From Steromphala cineraria (taxonomy: Eukaryota; Mollusca; Gastropoda; Trochida; Trochidae), in contig OU744731.1 of assembly GCA_916613615.1 (NCBI GenBank), positions 62,460,880-62,524,879 of the forward strand: DNA of 64,000 nt, read 5' to 3'. The position numbers and the translations under genes were made by a program. Below, piece after piece: positions 22,194 to 34,980 of this stretch. Within the stretch, counting starts at the first letter, position 1. Every line of letters starts with the position of its first letter. The notes under the pieces are model-generated. The model was given only the letters and a program-made list of their open reading frames with translations, was not told where the DNA came from and did no database searches.

Positions 22194-24335
22194 GTAATCT
22201 GGAGATCAACTACACTTGGTTCTTGATCGTACTTGAGGTCAAAGAGTGCACTATCTACAGATAAAAATAGTCAACGTCTTGCATGGTAGGTCTTAAGAGT
22301 CCGTAAGTACAAACTGCTCCTCTAATTGAGCCCCATGGATCTTAAGATCATCTGATTTGGGACTTGAGGTCATCGAGTGCTTTCCCACATTAGTTACACT
22401 ATTAGGACTACGATACTTGTTCTTTAGTTTATACTGGATGTTTATATGTTATTGATAGAAAAAGCTTGATTGGTTTACATTTGTATCCTTATGTTATTTC
22501 TGTTGATTGATTGTCAAGCAAATGACGTGAACTTTGTCAATGTTGACCCTTTAAAATGTTTGCAGTTTTCAAATTTTTATTTCGTAGTTTTCAAATTTAT
22601 GATTTTGCATACTCTCTTGACTTCAAATCTATCGCAGTCATTTTTCAGCTGTAGCTGTTGTTTTGGAAAGAAATATTTTAAATGTCTGGTTGTTACTTGA
22701 TAAAAATATATGAATTTAACCTTCTTTTACAACTTTCTGTGAAACCATGTTTAATTTTTTTCTTTTCCTTTATTTTCAATAATTTTATTCTATTCCAAAA
22801 CGTCAGATATATTTGATATTTTCAGGAGCAACGATATGCATCATGTTGTTTCTGTAATCCAATATACCATTATACAGATAATAGAATGCATCATTAGCTT
22901 TGTACAAGCCACCCTCCGAATAACGCAACGACAACAGTTCTTATTGCATCAACAGCTCAGACCTAAACATTAGAAGAATGTGTACTCCTGTGGTGCGATA
23001 TGATGAAATATTTTGTTACGTTGTATTATCATGAGAAGTTGTTTCTTAGTTTTATCCTACACTGATGGGAAACCGTGAACTCTTTTGGTATACCTTTTTT
23101 GACCATGAACTTGTCTTCTACCATAGATTACACATTGAAATATTAAAAATCTGAAAATGACTCATGTGGGGACATTTAAACCAGTGTTGTATTTACCGAT
23201 AAGATACTGCAGATCTTTGTAAAAACAGTTAATTATCGCATTCAACTTGTACTAGGTTGGGTTTTTTTTGCTTTCAAAAACAGGGGGAAAACATAGTATA
23301 CATGGATACATATAATATCCAACTGTAGGTTTTTTTGTAACTTGTTGTTTGAAATAAGATATTTTATTATTCCAATTTAAGTGAACATTTATTTTGCTTA
23401 GTCTTTTGAACTTAGGATATTTACCTACTGATTAAACCTGAAAACCGGTTTAAGAAACATGGATGCAAATGACATAAAACAAATTTCAGTTAAAGAAATT
23501 AAGTATTTAATTTTAAAACTTTTAAACAATTAATTTTAACACACATTGTTAAGAATCCCTAAATAGAATGAAAATACAAGAACTACACATCAATATCCTA
23601 ATTTAACAGCTTCAAAGCTATTGTGAATTTCACACAAGACAAAAATATAATTGTCAAAAGCTTTTGAAAATTCGGGTGAAATGGATACACTTTATAATGG
23701 TTAAGAAATTGTATTGTGGCAAGCGACGATAAAAGGATTCAGAGTTTATGGTGATTAAATGTATTACAAAGATAACGGTGTAAGTTAAATGGAGAAACTG
23801 CAGTAACTTCAAGTCAGCTTTGTACTAAACCAACAGTACAGCTGATGGGAGATAACTCAAATTACTGACTTTAAAGTCAAAAACGAAAGATAAATTGACA
23901 ATTTTTAAAGCTTAAATGTTAAATGACATATCGGATTTTGTTTTTAAGTTTTCCCAGATTTTATATGCTTTGAGCTATCTTATAATATATAAAAAATGCT
24001 TCGTTGTTGATGAGTTACGTTATTTTCAAACATACATATATCATATGCATTTAAAACAAAAATAGAATTGACATTATTGAAAGGTCAGTAACTCAATGTT
24101 AATACAATGTTAAAGAATCTATATTCTTTTGGCTGTCTTATGATAAATTGAACAATGCAATATGATATGTTGTTGAAAAAATTCAAAGTTGACCTCGCCT
24201 CGTGACCGTAAGTGACTGTAAGAGAGCGATTGTATTCTTCTATCGCGAAGACCATGCTAATGTGTTACTCTCTTGCAATTATTATGAAATTCGTCTGTCA
24301 GATTTAAAAGTAATGTGCATTTGAAAATTGCAGTT
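22194..24335. other. No recognisable gene or repeat
   Basis: AT-rich sequence with several poly-T runs; short open frames (for example 22470-22700 plus) are hydrophobic and uninformative. Nothing else seen. Confidence 0.5.
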
Positions 24336-24339
24336 TTTA

Positions 24340-24740
24340 CATGTTAGTAATCTGTTAGTAAATCGAAGTGTCCCGCTTTTGCCAAAAATTATGAAAGTGC
24401 TTAAAATCAAGATGGTACCCAAACCACGAGACCTATGATTTTTGTCACGATTTACTTTTTTATTATTTTTCATTGCAAATCTTTAATAAAAATAATCTGT
24501 CTCAAAGTGCCTTTTGAGAAAAAAAACGTTAATTTATAAAATTTTGACCATTCTTGGTCATTAATGGACGGGCCGAATTTGCCAAAATGCTTAGTGTTGC
24601 GATTCCAGGCCAACGGCTACCTGCATGTAAAAATTGGTTTAATTTGAAACAGTGGTTTGGACTGAAATTTGGCTTATAAATTCTGGGAATAATAATATAA
24701 AAAACCATACCAATAACAATAAGGATTCAGCCTTAAAGGG
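24340..24740 (+). repeat. Diverged family F relative
   Basis: Shares CAAGATGGTACCCAAACCAC / GAGACCTA.. and TTTT..TCATGATTGAC-like words, and the spacing of AAGTGCCTTTTGAGAAAAA, with family F. It ends in AATAATAATATAAAAAACC. Strongly decayed; part of the open frame 24282-24473 (minus) overlaps it by chance. Confidence 0.45.
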
Positions 24741-26695
24741 ATCCTTAGTAATTATATCACATAGATAAATGTGCTTATCAATGCTCCATCACGGCAGCAT
24801 GAACAAATAAGTATTTGAACGTTATTGTGACTACGCCTTTTTTAATTCCAAACATCAAAGAACTTAGGAATATGTGTAAAAAGGTGAGGTCACAGTAAAA
24901 ATGTATTATAATGCAATGGTTCATGCCTTTTTTATAGTGGACATGTTTGGTTGGTAGCTTTTGATGCCTATTTAATAAGTAAAGAAGTAAGAAGCTTGCA
25001 CCAGTTAGTAAATAAAGGATATATACACCTACATATAAACTGGAGACATTATCATAAACGATGGGCTTCTATGCACTTACAAATATTTGTACGGTAACAT
25101 GTTTGTGTTAAAAAAGTATAAAAGCATGTGCTACTGTAACAAAAAAATTATGGCACCTAAAAACAGTTACAAAATCTCGCAACAAAGGAAAAAATACACA
25201 AAGGAAAAAACACACGGATGCTTCTTGCTCGGTAGTTTCCTTGTCAACATGGGGTTAAAACAATCTACTACTGATATACTTGTTCTTAGTCATTATCAAT
25301 GGCAATGCCCCAGCAAACCACAAATCTTCAGATACATTTTAATCCTTGACATTTGTCAACTATCTGAGCCAACATTGGCTTAGGATGTTCTCACTTTTAC
25401 CAAGCAAAGTTTGCATTTGAGAAAGAGTTACATAATCTAAAATTCCGTCATGGGTCATGGCTTGAAAGCTTACAATGATACTCGTTGACTCGTTGATAAG
25501 CAACGTTTAATCAAAATCAACTTTAATGACAATCGATATTTAAATATTTTTGGACTGACAAAATTAAATATTGAAAAGACAAGTTTAAAATGAAAAGGCA
25601 CACTGAGTCATTATGAACAAATAATCAATGACTTACATGGAATTAATGGAAGTAAATAGCTCGATGAAATTCACTGAGAATTAAATTGTATAGTTGATAG
25701 TTTTTAATTGAAGGGGGTAATTTTCAGTTTTGGGTGTTGTATGTACTTTCGTCATCATTAATCAACCATAAAAAAAACAAGGAGAATGTGTTACGTTACA
25801 AGTCAACTGCAATGTCTTACCTTAGTCTCCATTTTCTTGATTTACTGCTGTTCTATAATTCAGTGTATTTTCAAACTTCATTATTCAAAATTAAAATACA
25901 GTAGACAACAAACGAGTATCATCCTCGTTTAGCAAATGAATTAAACCAAAGGGCACAATTTCCCAAGTAATAGGTCACTAGACAACACTTAGTGAAAACT
26001 AGGTGTCACATGACATGACAGTTCTGACATGTGATCTAAACCAGACGTGTGGATAAACGAGATATTGCGAGATCTTGTATCAGGAAGATCTTGCTTGTCT
26101 CTTTGACCCTAAAAATTTCAGACAATTCAGTTGTAATAGACACTTCAACGTTGGCCTTGTTCAAAGTGGGTCATATAAGCTCTTGATTAAATCTACTTAG
26201 AAAAAGCTGTCTTCATATACATTGTACGTCTCGTAAGCCCGTCATAACAACCAATGGAACTGTTTTACGAAAATACAAATACACAGTTTTGTCCTATGAT
26301 ATGTCTATAGATAAACTAGTATATACACATTTATAATTTTATTTCCACAAATAAATAAAACCTCGATATTTCAAATAAAATATATGCAACAATAATTTGC
26401 CAAAATATATTATTAACCCGGAAACATTGTCAAATTTTATGTTAATCATTTAAATACATGAAATACATTATTTAAAAAAATATGACTAGAGTTCAAATTT
26501 AATACTTTGATACTTCCCTATTTCCTGATTATTTAGATAGTTGAATATAAAATTACCACATGATTCTGTTATTAATAACAGAAAGAAGTTATCAATAGAA
26601 AAACTTCATTAAAACAAACAAATTGTATGTGTAATTGAAGAGCTTTAAAACAATTACTAAAGTCGTATAAGTGCATTTGTGATCCTCAAATATAT
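24741..26695. other. No recognisable gene or repeat
   Basis: AT-rich; a 98-codon Lys-rich open frame at 25087-25383 (plus) lies partly in an A-rich repeated stretch (AAAGGAAAAAA twice near 25,185-25,210) and is not called. Confidence 0.5.
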
Positions 26696-26699
26696 TAGG

Positions 26700-27090
26700 A
26701 ATTTGTCTGTTCCATTTGGCTTCTAAACCAACTGGAATCCAAAGCTGTTATTCATATGAATAAACGAACATGCAAAACAGATCTTAACATACAATAGAGT
26801 CTAGTTGGGACTAAAACTGACAGGGTCATGCCCCTAAACTAAATAAGTAGTGTTATTTTTCAAATATAGACATTTCTTATTTAAACCTGTCAGGCTTGAG
26901 GTGATCTTCTTTGACTCAATGTCCAAACCAGATTCATCTTCAAATGATCCATTATGAGCTCAAACATTTTGGCTTATTGAGGTCCATCAGCTCCTGCTGG
27001 GCTTCAGACAATTTTCGCATTGCTTCTGCCTTGTTGCCAAATAAGTATATCTAATGCTAGTGTGGTTGATTCCAGAGACTGGGATACTTT
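26700..27090 (+). repeat. Interspersed repeat family G, copy 3
   Basis: Shares TGGAATCCAAAGCTGT with copy 2, then GACTCAATGTCCAAACCAGA, TTATTGAGGTCCAT, CTGCTGGGCTTCAGACAATT and GCTTCTGCC. Noncoding. Confidence 0.7.
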
Positions 27091-28020
27091 GGTGTAGAAG
27101 AGTGCGATAATTGTATTCACATTTCAATTATCAATTTATCATCATCACCCTCATGTAATTTTTTTTTAAGTGAAATATGATAACATTTAAAAATACAGAA
27201 ATTATATTTGCACTTTCATTTCTAATTTCTAGCTTGCCTTTGCAATTTCATGTTACGTTTGCTCCAGTAAAAGCTATACAGATTAAGATAAAGGCAATGA
27301 TAAATAAACAAAGATCATGCTTAATATAATAAGTTTATTAAGTGTTTATTAATTCTGATTATCTAAGCATATCTATATACACTTATCCTAACGTCTTTGG
27401 CTATATGTGTTTAGGTAATGTTTGATGATTAATACAGGATTGTTGATTTTCCAATGCTTAATAAGACGATGAATAGATTGGAATTTATCAGGTGATATCA
27501 TCATTATTAGTTGCTTATTTTGGGGAAAGATCCATATGTATTGTATTGACATTATAGTCTTTTATATACCCCATTATAGTGTCTTGTATGTATTTAATAT
27601 TTGTGCTAGCTAAATATGTACACGAAATTTCTGGTTATCAATATTTATGTAACAATAACCAGTTCTTAAACTATTTTATATATCATAACAAAGAAATATA
27701 TTCACTACTTCAACGTTGTGTAATAACTAATCCGTTTAACCCTTTTTCTTCTTTTCAATTTAATATAGCACAGAATTAGTATACATTTACAATACCTTGT
27801 ATAGAAGTCATTTTTCAAAACAAAACACTTACACCCAGTTGCCAATAATACAGTTTCACTAAAATGAAACTTGATGAAATGAGGATTGACACAGTCTTTT
27901 ATTTTTTAATTTATTTGCCACAGACTGTGAAATACACATCAGCCAAGACATTTGCCATCAATTTAACAATATCAAAGAACTCTCTTTAAGCATTTTCTTT
28001 CTCAAAAGACATACATGACA
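27091..28020. other. No recognisable feature
   Basis: AT-rich; the open frame 27579-27779 (plus) has no motif. Confidence 0.5.
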
Positions 28021-28024
28021 TGAA

Positions 28025-28900
28025 ATTTGTTTTTTGAAACTTTTAATGCAAAATCGAGTGGACCTTCTAGTTATTGCAATATACGCTCTACCTGCCCTGG
28101 CTCATGTGGGGGGCTTTAAAAGTACATTGGACCTGGCATAGTGTGTGAGTTGTGTAACGGTCAATTGATTGTTGGTATGTAGGTGTCAGAATAAAGCAGT
28201 AACCTAGTAGAGACTTGGGGGGAACACTTTCATGTCAAGAGAGCAGCTTCTTGAGCTGTTATTCTAGCCTCTGCGTTTTGTTCTAGTAATTCGTTTTTCA
28301 TTTTAGCTTTATCCCATAGGTTATAATCACTGTCATACCCCTTAAAATAACAATGACCTGCAAGCTACCTCTGTCAAAAGCCAGGGCCTAGGGTAATGAT
28401 ATTACGCCCATTCTTGCAGCCATCATTTCACATGTCAATTGCCGTGTACAACCTTTAAATTGTTGTCAAAGATCTTTTGGCTTTTAGTAACTGCCAGTTT
28501 ATTTCATTTTTTGGGCTCCAAGCCGGAGTCTATCCCATCATGACTCTCTCTGCATCAGCTTCCCCAGCTTTCATGTAATCAGATTTTGGCCTTAAATGGG
28601 GCTGTAATTTAAAATCAATATGGGTAGAAGGCTGAAGCAGGGCATCTCCAAGTGCACTAATGCGTTCGTTAGACATCATTATTGGTATCACTGGATATAA
28701 TCTTATTATAGTTAACTGAGTTATTCTGTCGTACATCTTCAGCATTCTTAAAATATCTTCCCCAGAGCAAGGGAAGCCCCAAAGTAAATGATGCAATTAT
28801 TCCTTCCTAAGATAATATATAGACTATAAACGTAGATTCAATAGGTTTCGTTCCGTTCCAATGATTGGCATATTGGCAGATAGTCTTAGGGTTGGAATCA
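28025..28900 (+). repeat. Interspersed repeat family D, copy 3
   Basis: Follows copy 2 block by block: CTTTTAATGCAAAATCGAGT, ACCTGCAAGCTACCTCTGTC, CACATGTCAATTGCCGTGT, TAACTGCCAGTTTATTTCA, CTTCCCCAGCTTTCATGTAA, ATCTCCAAGTGCACTAATGC, TCTTCCCCAGAGCA and ATATATAGACTATAAACG. An 88-codon minus-strand frame (28530-28796) is open here; part of it is also open in copies 2 and 5 (see findings). Confidence 0.8.
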
Positions 28901-31392
28901 CCGTTCATTTCACTAATATTGATTCAAGTTAATTATATTTCTAATTTTCCTTTTCGGGATAAGAGGAGATTCATTTTAATAAAGTTTAGTATGTTGAATT
29001 GAGAAAAATGAATAAATATTAAAGAATGAAACCAACATGTCTTAACAATTGCAAGAATTTGAATAAATTGAATTGATAAAATTGTAAAGAAAGAGTTTCA
29101 AAAAGCTATGGGAATACATTATTTAAGAGATTATAAGATCTTCACGCAATAATTGTCATTAACAGTTTCCCTTGAAACATAAAATAACTGTAAAACTTGA
29201 GGACTTGCATACTTAACATCTTTTAAAATAGATGAAATAACAAGACTAAGATTCGAACTTGGAGCAACAAACTAACTGCTCTCAGTTCCTGAATAACCCT
29301 GATTATGTGCTCTGAATTAACAAATATGAATGCCAAAAATCATGTATGTTATTTCACAGTCTAGTCGCCTAAAGTCTTGACACGTCTTTCTATGCTTTGC
29401 AGTCTATACAAATGTGGATTTATGGTTTCACATAACATATACCATCCATAATTAATACTGTTATTATGTCGGCGAGTAAAAGAGGCTTGTGATTCCATTG
29501 AGACATAGAGAGTATGACATTCTCAGTAAAGGTCATGGTGACCAATATTTTTTTTAACGTAAAAATGTAGCTTATTTTCTGGTTGATTGTTATGATGTTA
29601 GTTTTTGATGTGATTTTAAAATTATCGACGTTGAATTCAATATCTTCTTGCTTTAAAGTTTGCATTGAAACATTGAATTGGTTGATTTTAACATATTGGT
29701 TATCATTATATTGATACATTTTGATTCAATGGACTATTGGAACCAAACTTGAACAAAAATGAACGTTGTTACTTGTAATTCATTGTTTCAAAGACTTTTC
29801 AGTGTGCATGAAGATATCATGTCACATGGACAGTGCAGAACAGTTAGACAACTGTACACATGACTTGAATGTTTGATCTTCACTCAGTACATATAGATTC
29901 GATTAAGTGTTGTTTCATAAAAAATTACATTATTTTATTACTTGTATAACGAAACTGAGACAAGATTAACAACAAACATTACAAAAAACAATAGTTGTAA
30001 TAAAAGCGTTGATTTTCTTCCAGTTTCAATAATATTCAACCAAACCCACAAATATTTCATTCATGGAAATATTCACTTTCAATTGACATAAATTAACAAA
30101 AATTTAGTTCACATTTATTGCAATATAAATATTTTTACTTTATGTTTCGCATTAATCTATTCTTGAATTGAAATTCATGTAAATTGAAATGAACAAAATC
30201 ACTACCTTCAATTTGCATGGGCTTCAAGGTTTATTTTATTGAGTAAACCCATATCATTATTTTGAAAATGAACACTTACAATAATGTACTGTTCAACGCT
30301 CATACACTCATGTAATTGTTTGTAGAGCTATGCTGTTAATCAAAAAACAAACGAGGCCAAAACGAACCAAAGTGCTACAAATACGGAAGGCCACAATTCG
30401 AGAGACAGCAGATGGTCTGTTTTTCAAGGCTAAATATCGAAATAATTTTAAAACATAAAAACAAGTTTGAAAAAAAGAACGTAAATGAAAGTTTCAATAA
30501 ACAATAAACATTTTTGCGAAAAGTAACAACGACTAACTCACCAAAGTCAAACAGGGAAGAGCACTGGTTTTGGAATGTGACATAGTCAATTTATCAGATA
30601 ATCGTTCCATAAAATGTGCCCAAAAAATCAGAAAAGCTTTTCCTCTAGAAAGATTATCCACTCATTCAACTGATATTTTAATGTCAACTCTTCATAACTT
30701 CGCGATAGGCCCATATCGACAAGAACATGATCACTAAAATATAACATGGTGTTGTTTACCTTTGTAATGGCGGCTACGTCATTCTTGTGTTCCACAGTTG
30801 ACGTCACATCCAGTAAAAACATGATCGAGGCAGGCAGCATTTTATTATTTTTCAAATCGCAATAAATCACTTTTATGATTAGTTTAAAAATTATAACGAC
30901 CTCACGTAAATTCATAATATGAACGATGCATTATGGAAACGTGGCCATAAACTTACAATTTGGCTTAAAATTAGTCTAAATTGTCTGGGAGTTGCGCTTT
31001 AAACCTCTGTCTAGAAACATTTTAAATAAAATTTCCGTCTAATTCTAAATTATCTTTGGATCAATAAATAAAATTTGGTTCAGCCAGTTAGCGAACATTC
31101 AAGAAAATGAAGTTAGCCATAGATAGACCAATGTATCACTAAACGTCTTGCTTAATGGTGGGATGCCACTCCCTATGGTTGTTACAGCACTTCAAATCTT
31201 TTCCAATTAACTCATATCATGAAACAATGTCCTTTACCCATGATACATACCGACGAACACATTGTGCAAACATAGAATAGTTTTACGACATCATGTACTT
31301 TGACATTCAACAATAATTTTTACAAAGGCATTCAACTTTTTATTTAAAAATTTGTACATTTAATAGTTATCTAAAGAAGACAAAGTCGAGAT
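28901..31392. other. No recognisable gene; ATF/YY1-like word cluster at 30.77 kb
   Basis: AT-rich. Between 30,766 and 30,815 there are ATGGCGGC, TACGTCA and TTGACGTCACA words, overlapping a 95-codon minus-strand open frame (30628-30915) without known motifs. Nothing else supported. Confidence 0.4.
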
Positions 31393-31500
31393 CTGAACGG
31401 AACTGAACTTTATTTACAATCAGGCTGCAAGCAGCAGCATATGAGGATACTCATGATACAAAATATGCAATACATTAGTTTATATCATTAAGAACAATCA
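31393..31500 (-). mobile_element. Non-LTR retrotransposon 3' end fragment
   Basis: The minus strand reads a hairpin GCTGCTTGCAGC, then CTGATTGTAAATAAAG and a tandem tail AGTTCAGTTCCGTTC. This is the same architecture (UTR hairpin, AATAAA-like word, pentamer tail) as the tails at 39.5, 40.26 and 59.2 kb. Degraded coding sequence upstream is possible but not provable. Confidence 0.55.
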
Positions 31501-33645
31501 TGATTTTGAAGACTTTTATACAAGCGAAGAATTTTCTACAAGTGATATAGATATATAAAAAACAAAAGAAATACAAATTGTTGTCAAAATAATTTGTTAA
31601 AATTAAATCAATAAAACTCTCCATAACTGTGTCAATCATATAGTGAAAGATTTGGGCATACCGCTGTTATCGATTAACCTCTTTAAAATAACTATAACCA
31701 AAGTAAATCAATTACAACCTTTGTTGACGTTTAATGTCACTCAGATGTGCAAACAACATCATAGCATTTGTGTTGAAGAAAGTGAGTGGTTTGGTTGTAA
31801 AAGTTAAGGCGAGAAATTAACAGATACGATTGAAGAGGATTGTAACACTATGATTTATTATGACTTGGGATGATATTGCAGTTATAAGTCATTCATATAA
31901 GGTAAACTATCACTTTGTTGCTGATATGAAGATATTACAAAACAAACACAAACACCATTCCCACCATGACACATGCAATGTTGTGATCATAATGTCAAGT
32001 CACTTTTACTGATATATGTAAATAACATTCGTCACCAATATCATTTTAATCACAAAGAGTACCTATCCTGTCATTTACAGGGATTCTTTACCATCGACTT
32101 GTACATGATTAGATTTCGAGAAAAGAATGAGAGGTACGGAATTTCGTCAATTTTCTATATAGTACTCAGTTATGCTTACATAATATCTGGTAGTTATCTT
32201 TGTTTAGAAGTGCTATTATGGCGGTTATTGATAATGATTTGACTTTAATAACCTATTTTTGGAGATAGTATCATGACAATGTCTGGTAGTCTTGGCTGTT
32301 TACAAAGCGGTTGAGATACAGTTTCACAATCGTAATTATTTTGTAGTTGCGCCAATAGATTTGTATACTGTTGTCATTTTATTTCCATTTACGCTTTCAA
32401 TTCGTATTGGGCCGTTCAACATTTTCTTGGTGTATTGATGTTTATGAAAATTCTCAAATGCTAAGAAATGTATTGAAATCACCTTTTAATGAATATATTG
32501 TCAATGTCCTTAAAAGCTTTATATTATTCGTTTTCAATTCTATCCACACCAAAAAAGTTGGTGATTTTGATCATTGATTCATTGTATTGTTTGGCACAGT
32601 TCCTTCTGCTTATGGATAATTGTGCACTTCGATAATCATATCTCATCAACATTTTGATTTCAAGTTTGATATCAGATATCTACATAAAACAAGATTGTAA
32701 ATCATAAATGCCAAAATCGTAACAACAATACTGTTGTTTCGTTTATTATTAAAAAAAACAATTGACCATAATATATACAAGTATTATTTGTAAGGAGTCT
32801 CCAACAGACAGAGTGATCTTGTTAATTTCACTTCATTATACTTTCCCTCTAGTGATCTTGACTGCTTAGCTGATATTTCATTATCAAAAAATGTATTTTT
32901 TTTGACAATATCTATTCAATTATTTCATTATTTATCTATTCTGCCCTTTTAAATAATATAACTTCTTTACTATGTGAAAAGAACTGTAGGTTGTCCTTTA
33001 ATACCCTTAAAGCATTTGTGTATTCTCCTTTTGCTTTAACAGCAATAGAACAACACATCGGTCAATCAATACATTATTGCATATTTGCATTCAATCAAAA
33101 GATGAATTGGATACTAAATACTAGCTGAAATTATAATTCATATATATTCACTAGAAAATTCATATAGTAATGAGTGCCTGTAACCTATTGACTTTGGTCT
33201 TACATGGCTGTTTTGTAAAGTTTATGAATAAAGCAGACGGAAATGCAAATATATATGGGAAATAAATTTAAAAAATTTATACTTTGCATGTTGACTGTTG
33301 CATGTAATCTTAATAGCTAATACTTGTTGAAGGCATTGCATGTTTTCGTGTTGCTTAACTTATGTTTGATGAATACTTTAGACCATAATGAACAATTTAT
33401 TAAAAGCACACAGTTTGGAAAATGTTAGTTTTAATGGAAAAGGAAGATGAAGGATATTTAGAGTTAACAAAACGCACCAATTGTTCTATGTTTAATTGTT
33501 AATGTAGTATTGATGTTTGAAATGTGATATCATCATAGAGTTGCATACGTCTTATATTTTATTGAAAACACACAAGAGACTCGAAACATTTTCTATAATA
33601 AAAGTATTAATGTTTGAATATGAATGTATGATGTGTGTATAATAA
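31501..33645. other. No recognisable gene or repeat
   Basis: AT-rich; open frames 31973-32242 and 32371-32577 (plus) lack motifs. Confidence 0.5.
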
Positions 33646-33649
33646 TAAT

Positions 33650-34490
33650 ATCTATTCCATATATTCAACAGGGTAAACTTACAGTGGTCCTAAATCTTAC
33701 TTATTTTCTCAAGGTATGCATCCTTCCCATTATTATTCATTGGACGGGGTCTTTGTATTAATGGAAATAACATTTGTTAGCCATTCCACGGATCGAATGA
33801 CCAGTGGTCTAGAGCTTGTCCATCCACTATGAGAACCAAATGACCTCTTGGGTCAGCTGACGCTATCTGTCATTGAAGCAGTGATTATATTGTCATTACA
33901 TCAAGCCATCGTCTGCATCCAAATTACCGGTGTTGACCCACTTTAGTTCCTCGGCAAATATTATTCAGACATCAAACACGAAACGCAGTAGTCAGGGAAA
34001 ATCATCAGAATTCATAGTGTGGAATAATATTTTATCTGTTTTTAAGAAAGACAGCCAACCATTAACTTATCACATTGATCAGCAATCTTGATCGGGTTAG
34101 CCTGTCTCAATAGCCAAGAGAAAATGATCGCACAATACATTTTCGATTTACAGTCATTTCGGTAGGGAAGCAGCCTAGACATATGTGTAGATCAGATGAG
34201 TAAATGTTCATGTTGATATGAAAAGCTCTGGCATTTCATCGCAATCTCTCTTCTCGCAGTATGATTTCTTTGTGGCTTATTAACTTATCATGTTTGTTGT
34301 TAATGAAAATAACCATAAGAGATAAGGCCGTATTGATGTAGCCCTACACGGAACATATGCGCTGTCTTATTCTTAAAATGGGAAAAAGGCGCCATCTTGT
34401 CTTTTGTCCATGATTTAAGTCCTACAGAGAGTTTTGAGAAATCGATTATAAATATTTATGAGAAATAACTTATTGGTGATGAAAATTGTG
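33650..34490 (+). repeat. Interspersed repeat family E, copy 1
   Basis: Collinear with 42.5-43.6 kb: ATTATTCATTGGACGGGGTC, TTCCACGGATCGAATGACCA, GTGGTCTAGAGCTTGTCCAT, CATCAAGCCATCGTCTGCAT, GTTGACCCA, GATCAGCAATCTTGATC, GTAGATCAGATGAGTAAATG, GCAGTATGATTTC. Similarity is high in the first 500 bp. No ORF or terminal structure found. Confidence 0.8.
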
Positions 34491-34643
34491 AAATTAACTG
34501 AACAGGTGTTACCATTAACTCAATTATTTCCATTTTCATTGCTGTAGGCTTGCTTTTTAACCAACACTTTAAAGTTACAAGGCGGAGTTGTTGTCAAAGT
34601 ACAATGAGAACAAACCTGAGCTATTGTTCTTCCTACAGACTTC

Positions 34644-34980
34644 ATTCTCTGCTCACAGAGGCAGATCAAGTCATGAAATGTTGATAGAGCATTTCTTCTT
34701 ACTAAACCAAATCCAGGGGCTCCGGCAGTTTGCCATGGCTGAAAAAATTGCCCCTTAATCCATTTGATTGTTTTTAGCAAATGACAACGTTTCTCTACTT
34801 GAAAGGGTGGTTCATATCATGATGCATTTGCAATGATTCAGTAGCGAAACTAATGATTGGCACAACTAACTTTGATTGCCTCCAATCAGGCATCTCCCAT
34901 TCTACCCAACACACTCGGCTAATAAAAAAAGAGGCTCAATCAACATTTCATGACTTGATCTGCCTCTGTGGAGAGAGAAT
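34644..34980 (+). mobile_element. MITE family B, copy 2 (complete)
   Basis: 337 bp bounded by 42-bp terminal inverted repeats. Left 34,644-34,685 (ATTCTCTGCTCACAGAGGCA...) and right 34,939-34,980 differ only in the CTGCT/CTCTC segment. Weaker inverted similarity continues inward. No ORF of transposase type; the minus-strand frame at 34520-34780 crosses the left end and is accidental. A non-autonomous DNA transposon; superfamily not assigned because no clear target duplication is seen. Confidence 0.85.
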
